NCBI GenBank assembly: GCA_963780135.1
Contig: CAWAAR010000003.1
Location: 1,426,001 to 1,490,000 of the forward strand
From: Clostridium_AM sp963780135
Lineage (GTDB): Bacteria; Bacillota; Clostridia; Clostridiales; Clostridiaceae
Length of the DNA: 64,000 nucleotides
Direction: 5' to 3'
Positions 44,464 to 53,589 of the stretch are shown here, one piece after another. The notes under the pieces were generated by a model. That model was not told where the DNA came from and made no database searches. It worked only from the letters and a program-made list of their open reading frames with translations. Each line of letters opens with the position of its first letter. Within the stretch, counting starts at the first letter, position 1. Made by a program: the position numbers and the translations under genes.

Positions 44464-44853
44464 TTATTTTGCTATTGATTTGTTATGATTTTGTTTATCA
44501 GACTTTTGTGATCTTTCGTAGTACTCTGATCCCCATTTGCACATAGTGCTTAAAATCGGCATAAGACTCCTACCATCTTCTGTAAGAGAATATTCAACCT
44601 TGGGAGGAACTTGTGCATATATTTTTCTTAAAATCATTCCATCAGATTCAAGCTCTCGAAGTTGTTGTGTAAGCATTTTTTGAGTTATTCCTGGAAGAGT
44701 TTTTTTAACTTCACTAAATCTTAGTGTACCATATTCATTAAGATGCCATAAAATTAAAGATTTCCATTTACCACCTAATATATCTAAAGTTAATTCAACA
44801 GAACAGGTATATTCCTTATTTCGTATTTTCATTATTTTACAGGGTTCTTTCAT
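44464..44853 (-). CDS. HxlR-family transcriptional regulator
   Basis: 129 aa winged-helix regulator: CSVELTLDILGGKWKSLILW, LNEYGTLRFSEVKKTLPGIT, QKMLTQQLRELESDGMILRK, YSLTEDGRSLMPIL. HxlR proteins often sense aldehydes, quinones or redox state through a Cys; Cys5 and Cys14 precede the DNA-binding domain here, and a third Cys (MCKWG) is near the C-terminus. No obvious target gene is adjacent. Start behind AAAGGAGAA. Confidence 0.9.
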   Translation of the reverse strand: MKEPCKIMKIRNKEYTCSVELTLDILGGKWKSLILWHLNEYGTLRFSEVKKTLPGITQKMLTQQLRELESDGMILRKIYAQVPPKVEYSLTEDGRSLMPILSTMCKWGSEYYERSQKSDKQNHNKSIAK

Positions 44854-45057
44854 AAAAAAATTCTCCTTTGAAATTTATAGATATAGATAATATTGTATTT
44901 ATTATAGCATTTGTAAAAATATCATTCAAATTTAAGCAAGTTGCATTTGTTTTGTTTGTAAATTAAAAAAATTCAGAGAATTACTTTATTTGTATTAACA
45001 AATATTGTATAATGAGATTGGAAAATATATAAGTTTTTTATGAAAGGGTGTATAGCA

Positions 45058-45279
45058 ATGACTGAATGTTCTTTTTTATCAAATTACGATAATAGTATAG
45101 AGTGTTTTAAAGAATGTGCTATGTATAATTATAAGGCCACAGGAGGTGTTTGTCCTTTTCAAAATTTTAATGAATATGTAATAGAAAAGATGGAGTATAA
45201 AAACGTAGTAGATTCCATTCAGAAAGATGCATTTTTTGTTGAGGATTCTTATATGGAATTGCATAATCATTATTTATAA
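45058..45279 (+). CDS. Small Cys-containing hypothetical protein, 73 aa
   Basis: Start at 45058 behind GAAAGGG; an ATG at 45040 lies upstream of that site. Begins MTECSFLSNYDNSIECFKEC and continues AMYNYKATGGVCPF, four Cys in 35 residues, resembling a conserved clostridial hypothetical. Possibly metal or Fe-S binding. Followed by a palindromic element. Confidence 0.65.
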   Translation: MTECSFLSNYDNSIECFKECAMYNYKATGGVCPFQNFNEYVIEKMEYKNVVDSIQKDAFFVEDSYMELHNHYL

Positions 45280-45290
45280 AAAAGTACTGA

Positions 45291-45382
45291 GCTGTCGCAC
45301 TAAGGAATTTACATACAATATATTGCTTTGTAAATTTAAAATTAGCACAATATATTGTAGTATTTATTCTTAATGCAACAGC
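45291..45382. repeat. Palindromic element (family D, single copy)
   Basis: Terminal arms GCTGTCGCACTAAGGAA and TTCTTAATGCAACAGC, inner arms ACAATATATTG and CAATATATTGT. A long imperfect hairpin between convergent genes, MITE-like or a shared terminator. Confidence 0.6.
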
Positions 45383-45401
45383 CCTGTTAATGCATTTTAA
45401 A

Positions 45402-46883
45402 TTATTCTTCGTATGTATCTGAATATTTGTGAAGTAATTCTTGTTTTAAATCCCATAATTTTTTTGACAAATCTACGTAATAATTATGAGGATTTTCAAA
45501 TCTTAAAACTTCACACCACATTTTAGAAGTTTCCTCTTTTACTATTTTTTTAATATCCATAACTGTAGGACTTTCATATACAGGGACTCCCTTATGGAAA
45601 ATTTTTACCATTAGTTCTTTTACATAATAATCTTTAATTTTTTTCTTTTTCCATGTAAAAACTGGATCAAATATTTCAATAGGTTCATTTTCATCTACTT
45701 CTTCATCATTTAACATTATTAAATCTGCTATAGCTTTATCATCTTGCTTACTATATATTCTATATATTTTTTTAAATCCTGGGTTAGTTATTTTTTCTTC
45801 ATTTTCGCTTATTTTTATTTTAGGAATTATATTTCCAGAGCAGTCTTCTATGGCAGATAATTTATATACTCCACCAAATACAGGTTCAGATCTTGCTGTA
45901 ATTAATCTTTCACCTACTCCTAGTGAGTCAATACTAGCACCCTGGCTTAAAACATCACTTATAATAAATTCATCAAGAGAATTTGAAATAACTATTTTTA
46001 CATCACTAAAACCTGCTTCGTCAAGAAGCTCTCTACACTTTTTAGTAAGATAAGTTATATCTCCACTATCGATTCTTATACCTTTAGGTCTATAACCCTG
46101 AGGGAGCAAAACTTCATTAAATACCTTTATAGCATTAGGTAAACCAGATTTTAGTACATTATAAGTATCTATTAAAAGCACACAGTTATCAGGATATACA
46201 TCTGCCCAAGCCTTGAAAGAATCATATTCTGTGGGGAAAAGTTGTATCCAACTATGAGCCATAGTTCCAACTGCAGGTATACCAAACATTTCTTCAGATA
46301 TAGTACAGGCAGTAGAATCACAACCACCAATAACAGCAGCTCTTGCACCATAAATAGCACCATCATAGCCTTGGGCTCTTCGAGAACCAAATTCCATTAC
46401 AGGTCTACCTCCGGCTGCTCTACAAATTCTATTAGCTTTTGTGGCTATTAAGGTTTGGTGATTTACGGTAAGAAGTATCATGGTTTCTACAAATTGAGCT
46501 TGAATAGCAGGACCTCTAACAGTAACAAGAGGCTCGTTAGGAAAGACTGGGTTTCCTTCAGGAACAGCCCATACATCACAGGAGAACTTAAAATCTTTTA
46601 GATAATTCAAAAATTCTTTAGAAAATATATTTTTATTTTCCAGGTATTCAATGTCATCTCTTGAAAATTTAAGATTAGATAGATATTCTATAACTTGTTG
46701 AACACCTGCCATAATGCAGTATCCGCCACCATCAGGCACTCGCCTAAAGAACATGTCAAAATAAGCTATTCTATTACCCATATCACTATGTAAGTAACCG
46801 TTTCCCATAGTAAGTTCATAAAAATCAACTAACATGGTAAGGTTTCTTCCTGTTCTTATGTCGAAGTTTTTAGTATATTCCAT
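45402..46883 (-). CDS. pncB: Nicotinate phosphoribosyltransferase
   Basis: 493 aa NAPRTase of the NAD salvage pathway: nicotinate plus PRPP and ATP gives nicotinate mononucleotide. Start at 46883, chosen for AGAGGAGATT upstream; an earlier frame start at 46949 is unlikely. Key segments are MLVDFYELTMGNGYL at the N-terminus, MEFGSRRAQGYDGAIYGARA (catalytic loop), GTMAHSWIQLFPTEYDSFKA and GIRIDSGDITYLTKKCRELL. A 26-bp palindrome lies upstream and may be an operator. Confidence 0.95.
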   Translation of the reverse strand: MEYTKNFDIRTGRNLTMLVDFYELTMGNGYLHSDMGNRIAYFDMFFRRVPDGGGYCIMAGVQQVIEYLSNLKFSRDDIEYLENKNIFSKEFLNYLKDFKFSCDVWAVPEGNPVFPNEPLVTVRGPAIQAQFVETMILLTVNHQTLIATKANRICRAAGGRPVMEFGSRRAQGYDGAIYGARAAVIGGCDSTACTISEEMFGIPAVGTMAHSWIQLFPTEYDSFKAWADVYPDNCVLLIDTYNVLKSGLPNAIKVFNEVLLPQGYRPKGIRIDSGDITYLTKKCRELLDEAGFSDVKIVISNSLDEFIISDVLSQGASIDSLGVGERLITARSEPVFGGVYKLSAIEDCSGNIIPKIKISENEEKITNPGFKKIYRIYSKQDDKAIADLIMLNDEEVDENEPIEIFDPVFTWKKKKIKDYYVKELMVKIFHKGVPVYESPTVMDIKKIVKEETSKMWCEVLRFENPHNYYVDLSKKLWDLKQELLHKYSDTYEE

Positions 46884-46929
46884 GGTTAAATCTCCTCTAT
46901 ATGTTTTAATTATATTAATAATGTTAACA

Positions 46930-46955
46930 ATTAAAATGTATATATACATTTTAAT
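46930..46955. promoter_or_regulatory. 26-bp perfect palindrome upstream of pncB
   Basis: The half-site ATTAAAATGTATA is repeated exactly in inverse. It lies upstream of a -10-like TATAAT (minus strand, 46914-46909), overlapping the -35 zone. Candidate operator for a NAD-metabolism regulator; AT-richness weakens the case. Confidence 0.4.
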
Positions 46956-47047
46956 ACTTTACTAAAATTATTACAATAGTATAGAATTAACTTACAACAT
47001 ACAGTATTGCAATTAAATTATACAAAGAGGAGATAGAGTTTTTTAAT

Positions 47048-49069
47048 ATGAATAATTTAGATATACATCAGAAGAAAGCAGTTTACACTAAAGATAATAA
47101 TGTACTAATAGTAGCACCACCAGGATCAGGAAAAACTACAGTAATTGTGAATAGAGTAGCCCATCTTATAAGTAATTTAGGTGTTAATCCACAAAACATG
47201 GTGATAATAACTTTTACTAAAGCAGCAGCTGTAAATATGAAAAAAAGATATGTGAACATGACTAATAGTAAAAATACACCTTTTTTTGGAACCTTCCATG
47301 GACTGTTTTATAAAATACTAATTAGACACAGGAAAAAAGTGAATATAATAGATGGTTCAAAGGTTTATAGAATAATAAATGGAGTTCTAATATCCTTTTT
47401 AGATTCAGTAGGAGATGAAAAAATTAAAGAGGTAATAAATAATATATCTCTTTTTAAAAATAGCAAACAAGAATTACAATATTTTAATCCAAGCATAGAT
47501 AAAGATATTTTTGCAGAATGTTTTAAAGTCTATGAAGAATATAAAGAAGAAAATGGGCTTATGGATTTTGATGATATTCAATTAAATGCTCAAAAATTAT
47601 TCTTAGAAAGACCAGAATTATTAGAAGCTTATAGAGGAATTTTTAAATATTTATTAATAGATGAATTTCAAGATTGTGACGGTTTGCAAATAGAACTTTT
47701 ACAGATGTTATCAGAAAATAATTCCGTTTTTGCAGTAGGAGATGAAGACCAATGCATTTATGGTTTTAGAGGCTCAAAACCTGATTGTATGGTTAATTTT
47801 AATGAATATTTTAAACAGGGAAAAAAAATATTTTTGTGTACTAATTATAGAAGTAATGAAAATATAGTGGATATTTCAAAAAAAATAATAGCAGGCAATA
47901 AGAATAGAAATAATAAAAATATAGAAGCAAATAAAAATACTGAAGGAATTATAAATTTTTTTAATTTAAAGGATGAAAAGGAACAAGCCTTAAGTATATG
48001 CAAGACAATAGAAGATTTATCAAGGAGTGAATCTTATGATTTAGAAGATTTTGCAGTTTTATATAGAACTAATTTGGAAAATAGAAGTCTTGTAGATGTT
48101 ATGTTAAAAAGAGAACTACCTTTTAAAATATTGGATAAGCAATATAATTTTTTTCAACACTTTATATGTAAGGATTTAATAGCTTATTTAAAATTATCAT
48201 TAGATATAGATAATAAGGAAAGCTTTGCACGTATAATTAACAAACCTTTTAGATATATAAGTAAAGTGCATATTGAAAAAGTGAAAAAGAATATAAATAA
48301 AGAAAGTTGTTTTAAGCTTTTAATATCGGAAGATGATATAGCTATTTTTCAAATTAAGAATTTAGAAAGATTGGAAAAGGATATTTTAAAATTAAATAAA
48401 ATGAGTTTAAGAGATGCTTTGAATTTTATAACAAAGGATTTAGGATATTATGATTATATTAATGAATACAGTGAAAGACTCAAAATAGATAGCAGTGAAT
48501 TAAAAGACATAATAGAAGAATTTAAAGTTTCAGCTTCTGATTTCAATAGTATAATTCCATTTTTAGCACATATAGAAGAGGTAGAAGAAAAATTAGAGAA
48601 AAAATCAAAAGAAGATAGTGGAGTTATATTAAGTACTATACATAGTGTAAAAGGTATGGAGTTTAAAAACGTATTTGTTATAAATTGTAATGAAGGGGTA
48701 ATACCTCACATAAATAGTATTCCTAAAAACGTAGAAGAAGAGAGAAGACTTTTTTATGTGGGAGTTACAAGAGCTATAGATAATTTAAGTTTATATACTA
48801 CAAATAAGTTCAAAGGCAAAGCAGCACATATGTCCAGGTTCATTGAAGAATCTGAAGTTTATACAAGCATTAAAGAAAGTAGTAATGCAAATTTAAAAAA
48901 TATGTTCAATATAGGAGAAGAAATTGTACATAGAACCTTTGGAAAAGGTAAAATAATATCTTATGAAGGAAACTATGTAAATATTATGTTTGATAACTAT
49001 ATAGAAAGAAAATTTGATGCATATGTTTTAAAGAATAGTGATTTATTGGTGAAAATAGAAGCTATTTAG
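47048..49069 (+). CDS. UvrD/PcrA-family DNA helicase
   Basis: 673 aa superfamily 1A helicase: Q-motif LDIHQKKAV, Walker A APPGSGKTT (23-31), motif Ia ITFTKAAA, Walker B LLIDEFQDCD, motif III GDEDQCIYGFRGS, motif IV LCTNYRS, motif V STIHSVKGMEFKNVFVI and motif VI EERRLFYVGVTRA. After about residue 620 is an SH3-like tail (GEEIVHRTFGKGKIISYEGN). Shorter than PcrA (about 720-740 aa), so a paralogue rather than PcrA proper. A second, diverged copy of its last 90 bp lies at 51004. Confidence 0.92.
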   Translation: MNNLDIHQKKAVYTKDNNVLIVAPPGSGKTTVIVNRVAHLISNLGVNPQNMVIITFTKAAAVNMKKRYVNMTNSKNTPFFGTFHGLFYKILIRHRKKVNIIDGSKVYRIINGVLISFLDSVGDEKIKEVINNISLFKNSKQELQYFNPSIDKDIFAECFKVYEEYKEENGLMDFDDIQLNAQKLFLERPELLEAYRGIFKYLLIDEFQDCDGLQIELLQMLSENNSVFAVGDEDQCIYGFRGSKPDCMVNFNEYFKQGKKIFLCTNYRSNENIVDISKKIIAGNKNRNNKNIEANKNTEGIINFFNLKDEKEQALSICKTIEDLSRSESYDLEDFAVLYRTNLENRSLVDVMLKRELPFKILDKQYNFFQHFICKDLIAYLKLSLDIDNKESFARIINKPFRYISKVHIEKVKKNINKESCFKLLISEDDIAIFQIKNLERLEKDILKLNKMSLRDALNFITKDLGYYDYINEYSERLKIDSSELKDIIEEFKVSASDFNSIIPFLAHIEEVEEKLEKKSKEDSGVILSTIHSVKGMEFKNVFVINCNEGVIPHINSIPKNVEEERRLFYVGVTRAIDNLSLYTTNKFKGKAAHMSRFIEESEVYTSIKESSNANLKNMFNIGEEIVHRTFGKGKIISYEGNYVNIMFDNYIERKFDAYVLKNSDLLVKIEAI

Positions 49070-49239
49070 TAATAATTAATTAAGAAAATTATTCCATGTG
49101 TATGTAAAGTTACTGGCAAATTACACAACATCTTAAGATTATAAATAGATTAGACTTAAAAAATCTAAATGGTAATACTCATAAAGTATACATTTTGATA
49201 ACATAATGATAAATATTTTACAAAAAATAAAATCCCTTT

Positions 49240-49287
49240 AGGAGTGGAAGGATCATCTGTGGTTGTAAAGATGATCCTTCCACTCCT
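49240..49287. terminator. Strong hairpin between convergent genes
   Basis: 19-bp perfect stem AGGAGTGGAAGGATCATCT with its complement at 49269-49287, 10-nt loop. It ends next to the stop of the transglutaminase pseudogene; short T-run on the minus side. Confidence 0.75.
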
Positions 49288-49288
49288 A

Positions 49289-50827
49289 TTATTTGATTGT
49301 AAATTTCATTACAACGGGTTTATCCATTTTTTGCCCTGAATCAGAAGAAATGTTTCTATTTATAACCAAATAATAAGTTTTACTCGATTGGTAACTTTCT
49401 AAAGGTTTAACTATTAAAGTATCTCTACTTACATCAAATATCACATTAATCTCTACTCTATTGTTAAATTCGTCTAATACATATATATTATTTTTATTTG
49501 ATGTAGAACTAGACATATTTTTATTGAATTTTAATTTCCATGATTTATTTTTATCTACATTAGTTTTTTCTTGCAATTGTGTTGAATCATTAATGTCTAT
49601 CTGATCTGTAAGTTCATTAGTTACTGTTACAATACAAGTATCTTTAAAATTTTCATCATTTGACAATGCGTTTATGTAAATTACACCAGGTTTTAAAGCC
49701 TTTATAGTCTTACCATCAAAAGAAATTACTTCTTGTTTATTATACTTCCACTTTATTAAATTATCTGAAGCATTAGTTGGTAATACATTTGCAGTTAATG
49801 AAGCAGTTTCTCCTATTTTTAAAGTTATTCGGTGTTTGTTCAGCAGGATAGATTTAACTGGAATATTAATAGTACTTAAGTCATATTGTGTATAAGCGCT
49901 TGGATACTTTTATCTATTCCAACTGTGATCTTGCGCTAATTTATCGTCTGTTAAATTATAATAATCATAACATACACGGTTAGGAACATCTGGTACTGGA
50001 TCATCCCATGTACAATCCAATTGATACCATTTTCCATTGAGATTTACTAGATTCCAAATATGGTTATCATCACTACCTTCATCTACATTGCCTAAAACAA
50101 GCCTATTTTCTATACCTGCTTTATTTAACATTTTATATGCCAAAAGTGCATAACCTTCGCATACTGCAGTTCCATCATATAACGCATTATAAGCACTATA
50201 TTTTGTAAGAGCTTTATCATAAACAACGTTTGCAACTATGTAATCATGTATAGCTTTTTCTTTTTGATCCTGTGTCATAGAATCTCTTAATATATTTTTA
50301 AGTATAGAAGAAACCTTTTCATCTACCTGATTTTCTTGATCATATGTTAATAAATAATCTATAGCGAAATCTATAGTTACATCCTTATTGTATCCATGAG
50401 AACTTACTGTACATTCTTTAATAGAATATCCTACATAATTATCATATGCTTTAATATATTCTATTATTTTCTTTGGCATACCATTCAAATCCGAAAAATT
50501 TCCTGTATAGTGTATTGAGAAATTTGTATTCCTATTAAGGATATTATCTTTAGCTAACTCTTCTATCTGTTCTATGTTACTGCACCAATTGCTATTATAT
50601 GAAAAAGTTGTTTTTTTAACTTGTGGCTGAATATATGCATTAAGAAGATTTTTATTTTTTACAATAATACTTTGACTATAATATTTTCCACTTATACTAT
50701 TCACTTTAATGTTATAAGTATAATTTTCAGCTATATGCTTTACTTCAGATGCTTGTACAAAAGTAGGCGCAAATATAATCAAAAATATAATTGATATGCT
50801 AGATAATAATCTAAAACTTTTTTTCAA
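49289..50827 (-). pseudogene. Secreted transglutaminase-like protein with Ig-like domains, split by an in-frame stop
   Basis: TTG start at 50827 behind AAGGAAGTG. Signal peptide (KKSFRLLSSISIIFLIIFAP), a transglutaminase-like core (CEGYALLAYKMLNKAGIENR with the Cys, DNHIWNLVNLNGKWYQLDCT with His and Asp), then TAA at 49912-49910. The same frame continues without shift as KYPSAYTQYDLS, a Big_2-like domain (ITLKIGETASLTANVLPTNA ... SFDGKTIKALKPGVIYINAL) and a Big_5/SbsA domain (SWKLKFNKNMSSSTSNKNNI) to 49289. So a single nonsense codon separates the enzyme from its wall-domain tail. Confidence 0.8.
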
Positions 50828-51003
50828 GTATATCACTTCCTTAGTATAAAATGAATCTATACTTAATTATATCATATAGTTTACCTTAATTGATAAATTA
50901 TGTATATGTGTAAAATTGTGTTTATAAATACTAGATTATCACTAAAAATGTAATTTACTTAATATAAAATGGGACATATTCATTTTTATATCTATATATA
51001 AAT

Positions 51004-51093
51004 GAAACTATGTAAATATTATGTTTGACAACTATATAGAAAGAAAATTTGATGTATGCGTTTTAAAGAATAGTGATTTACTGGTTAAGATAG
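51004..51093 (+). pseudogene. Duplicate of the UvrD-like helicase C-terminal tail
   Basis: About 90 bp matching 48969-49058 with roughly seven differences. In frame it reads NYVNIMFDNYIERKFDVCVL, then KNSDLLVKIGDNKRR and stop. Four of the differences are synonymous (GAT/GAC, TTG/CTG, GTG/GTT, AAA/AAG), so it was once under coding selection. It is the relic of a second helicase copy next to the recombinase gene. Confidence 0.8.
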
Positions 51094-51101
51094 GTGACAA
51101 T

Positions 51102-51140
51102 AAAAGACGGTGAAAAGTTATACCATTTCACCGTTTTTTT
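51102..51140. terminator. Terminator of the recombinase gene
   Basis: Stem AACGGTGAAA / TTTTCACCGT around the stop codon, with T-run on the plus side and A-rich opposite; works for the minus-strand recombinase gene. Confidence 0.7.
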
Positions 51141-51717
51141 CAAGTTTAGTGTACATTTTTTCTTGTTGTTTTGTTGTAAATTGAAAGTATATTTCTGTAT
51201 TAGAAACAGATTTATGGCCAAGCCACCATTGAAGTTCTTTTATATCCATATCTGATTCTGCTAAATGAACAGCAGTAGTGTGTTTTAAAGAATGAAAATG
51301 GCATTTCTTTTTATCTGAAATATTTGCCAGAGAACAATATTTTTTCATTAAGTAATCAAGAGTTTGTCTTGAAATAGGTTTATTTTGTTGGCTTTTAAAC
51401 AATGATTCTGATTCTAATACTACATTATATTTACAAATATATTTATCTAAGATATATTTAGTCTTATTATCAAGTCTAATAGTATTATTATTGCTTCCTT
51501 TTAATCTTTTACAATAAAGTTCTCCTTTGGATACATTGTAATCTCCTAATTTTATTAAAGCAACTTCTGATGCCCTTAAACCGCACCTATAAGTAACTCT
51601 AAAAATTGCTAAATCTCTAATTGAATGAATACTTTCTAATGTTTCAATTGCATTAAAAAGCCTTATTGTCTCATCTTGAGTAAAATATTTAATTTTAGTA
51701 TCAGAGCCATTTGACAT
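51118..51717 (-). CDS. Short tyrosine recombinase (FimB/RecV-sized)
   Basis: 199 aa from the ATG at 51717 behind GAGGAGATAT. It is a catalytic domain only, without the N-terminal core-binding domain of phage integrases, the size of FimB/FimE-type DNA invertases. Visible residues: Arg I in YRCGLRASEVALI, HxxR box as FHSLKHTTAVHL (Lys where Arg is usual), LQWWLGHKSVSNTEIYF with the nucleophile Tyr. Divergent from an EAL gene; the 323-bp gap holds two inverted copies of an 18-bp palindromic site, a likely substrate. Confidence 0.88.
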   Translation of the reverse strand: MSNGSDTKIKYFTQDETIRLFNAIETLESIHSIRDLAIFRVTYRCGLRASEVALIKLGDYNVSKGELYCKRLKGSNNNTIRLDNKTKYILDKYICKYNVVLESESLFKSQQNKPISRQTLDYLMKKYCSLANISDKKKCHFHSLKHTTAVHLAESDMDIKELQWWLGHKSVSNTEIYFQFTTKQQEKMYTKLEKNGEMV

Positions 51718-51740
51718 AGATATATCTCCTCTATAGAAAA

Positions 51741-51957
51741 AATTGTACAAAATAGATATTTTGTACAATTAATTATAACATAATGTTCATTAGAATCCAA
51801 TTATTATCAAAAACAATGTATTATTATAGGAAAAAAAATATTATATTGACAAATATGAGCTGCATATTTTAGCAAAATGTAGATATCTTGTATGATATTT
51901 TATATTGAATAAATTAATACAACTATAAATTAGAACAAAATATCTATTTTGTTCTAA
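51741..51957. promoter_or_regulatory. Candidate invertible promoter segment with two inverted recombination sites
   Basis: Site 1: 30-bp palindrome 51741-51770 with core ACAAAATAGATATTTTGT (51747-51764). Site 2: 28-bp palindrome 51930-51957 whose core (51935-51952), read on the minus strand, is exactly the same 18 bases; the asymmetric GA/TC centre gives the sites opposite directions. Between them a promoter reads toward the recombinase on the minus strand: TTGGAT (51800-51795), 17 bp, extended TGTTATAAT with -10 at 51777-51772. I found no equally good promoter toward the EAL gene in this orientation. Confidence 0.6.
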
Positions 51958-52040
51958 TAAATAATATAGTCTAAAAATTAAAATGTCAAAGGTAAAAAAA
52001 GTAACAAATTTTTGATTATTTCTCCAGAAAGGATAATTAT

Positions 52041-53354
52041 ATGAAAATGGGATTTGAAAAAAATAACAACGAGCCAGAGAAATTTGATAATTTAAATCGC
52101 CCTTTAGAAAATTTAATGAAGATACTTAATTATTATTCTAAAGAACATGGTGATTTTGCAGCTTGTCTTTTAGACATAAGCGATTTCAAAACATACAATT
52201 ATTTATTTGGATATAAATTTGGAAATAAGATATTAAATGAAGTATTAAATAAAGTGCAAGAATGTGTAAGTGATTTTGGATGTGCTTATAGTGTTAGAGG
52301 TGATGTTTTACTAATTGTACTTTATAAAGAAAACTACAAAGGTAAAATTACAGCTATTGTTGAAAAAATATTAGAATTGTTTGATAAAAAATTTGAAATT
52401 GATAGTCAGAAATTGAAAATTTCAGCTAACATAGGAATTTCAATGTATCCTAGTGATAGCAAAGAAGTTGAAAGTGTTTTAAAGTATGCAGAAATAGCTT
52501 TAAATTATAGCAAAGGTATTTGTAAAGAAGGATATAAATTTTTTCAATTGGAAATGCATAAAAATATATTTGAAAAAGAGAGAGTTAAATCTGATTTGCA
52601 AAATGCTATATATAATAAGGAATTTGTTTTATATTATCAACCTCAGGTTGATATAAGAACTATGAATATTTATGGAGCAGAAGCATTAATAAGATGGAAT
52701 CATCCAAAATATGGATTAGTGTCACCTCAAAGTTTTATTAGTACAATTGAACAAAATGGAATGATAAATGAAATAGGTAAGTTTGTTTTTTTTGAAGCTT
52801 GTAGACAAGTAAAAGAATGGAATGATATGGGATATAGTGATTTGAACATATCTATAAATATATCTGAAAAACAAATGGAAGATGATAAATTATTAGATTT
52901 TATTAGTGGAGTTTTAAAAGAAACAGGAATAAAAGCTAATAATATCAATATTGAAATAACAGAAAGAATGTTCATAGGAATTGTAGATAAGAATTTAAAA
53001 ATGTTTAGGGCATTAAAAGAAATGGGATTTAAAATATTTATTGATGACTTTGGTATAGAATATTCTTCTTTAAGTTATTTATATTCATTTCCTGTAGATG
53101 GAATAAAAATAGATAAAGCATTTATTGATGGAATTGGCGAATCAGAAAAAAAGAGAGTTATAACAAAAACTATATTGAAACTTGCAAGGGAATTGAATTT
53201 AGATGTGGTAGCAGAAGGAGTTGAAAAAATTGAACAATTAGAATGGCTCCTTACTAGTAGCTGCTATAAAATACAAGGATACATTTTTGAAAAAGCAGTT
53301 AGTAATAAGAAATTTATAAATTATTTAAAAAATTTTAAAACTAAAAAAATCTGA
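52041..53354 (+). CDS. c-di-GMP phosphodiesterase (degenerate GGDEF plus EAL)
   Basis: 437 aa, cytoplasmic, no sensor domain. A GGDEF domain (about 20-175) in which the active site is reduced to RGDVL near residue 87, hence no cyclase activity, then an EAL domain with AEALIRW near 214, NIEITERMF, DDFGIEYSSL near 335, KIDKAFIDGIG and VVAEGVE. EAL metal and catalytic residues look intact. AGAAAGGATAAT precedes the start. With no input domain, its activity is probably set by transcription, which the upstream candidate switch could turn on or off. Confidence 0.9.
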   Translation: MKMGFEKNNNEPEKFDNLNRPLENLMKILNYYSKEHGDFAACLLDISDFKTYNYLFGYKFGNKILNEVLNKVQECVSDFGCAYSVRGDVLLIVLYKENYKGKITAIVEKILELFDKKFEIDSQKLKISANIGISMYPSDSKEVESVLKYAEIALNYSKGICKEGYKFFQLEMHKNIFEKERVKSDLQNAIYNKEFVLYYQPQVDIRTMNIYGAEALIRWNHPKYGLVSPQSFISTIEQNGMINEIGKFVFFEACRQVKEWNDMGYSDLNISINISEKQMEDDKLLDFISGVLKETGIKANNINIEITERMFIGIVDKNLKMFRALKEMGFKIFIDDFGIEYSSLSYLYSFPVDGIKIDKAFIDGIGESEKKRVITKTILKLARELNLDVVAEGVEKIEQLEWLLTSSCYKIQGYIFEKAVSNKKFINYLKNFKTKKI

Positions 53355-53500
53355 TGAGTTTAAGATGTATTTTGTGAATTGTATTTTTATGTATGTCAAG
53401 CTGTTTATAAAATGTTTCGATAATAAATATAGAAGCTATTATCAATTAAGCTTACTTAGTGTAAGTTTACTTCTCCCACCAAGTTTAGATGAATTATTCA

Positions 53501-53564
53501 GCGGGATAGCTAATGTTATAACCCACTTTGATAGGGGGTGTTACAGTAGGTAGCCATCAAACAA
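53501..53564 (+). repeat. Family A fragment, copy A6
   Basis: The distal end only: ACCCACTTTGATAGGGGGTG, then TTACAGTAGGTAGCCATCAA, matching the end of A2 and A4. It directly precedes the MCP ribosome site (AAAAGGAGAATG). Confidence 0.6.
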
Positions 53565-53589
53565 ATTAAATTAAAAGGAGAATGTTTTT

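Noticed and set aside
47048..49069. PcrA, the essential replicative helicase
   Set aside because: The protein is 50 or more residues short and motif spacing differs, so it is reported as a UvrD/PcrA-family paralogue.
53365..53553. 62-codon plus-strand ORF between the EAL and MCP genes
   Set aside because: Its second half lies in a family A fragment, it has no clear ribosome site, and the sequence is low complexity.
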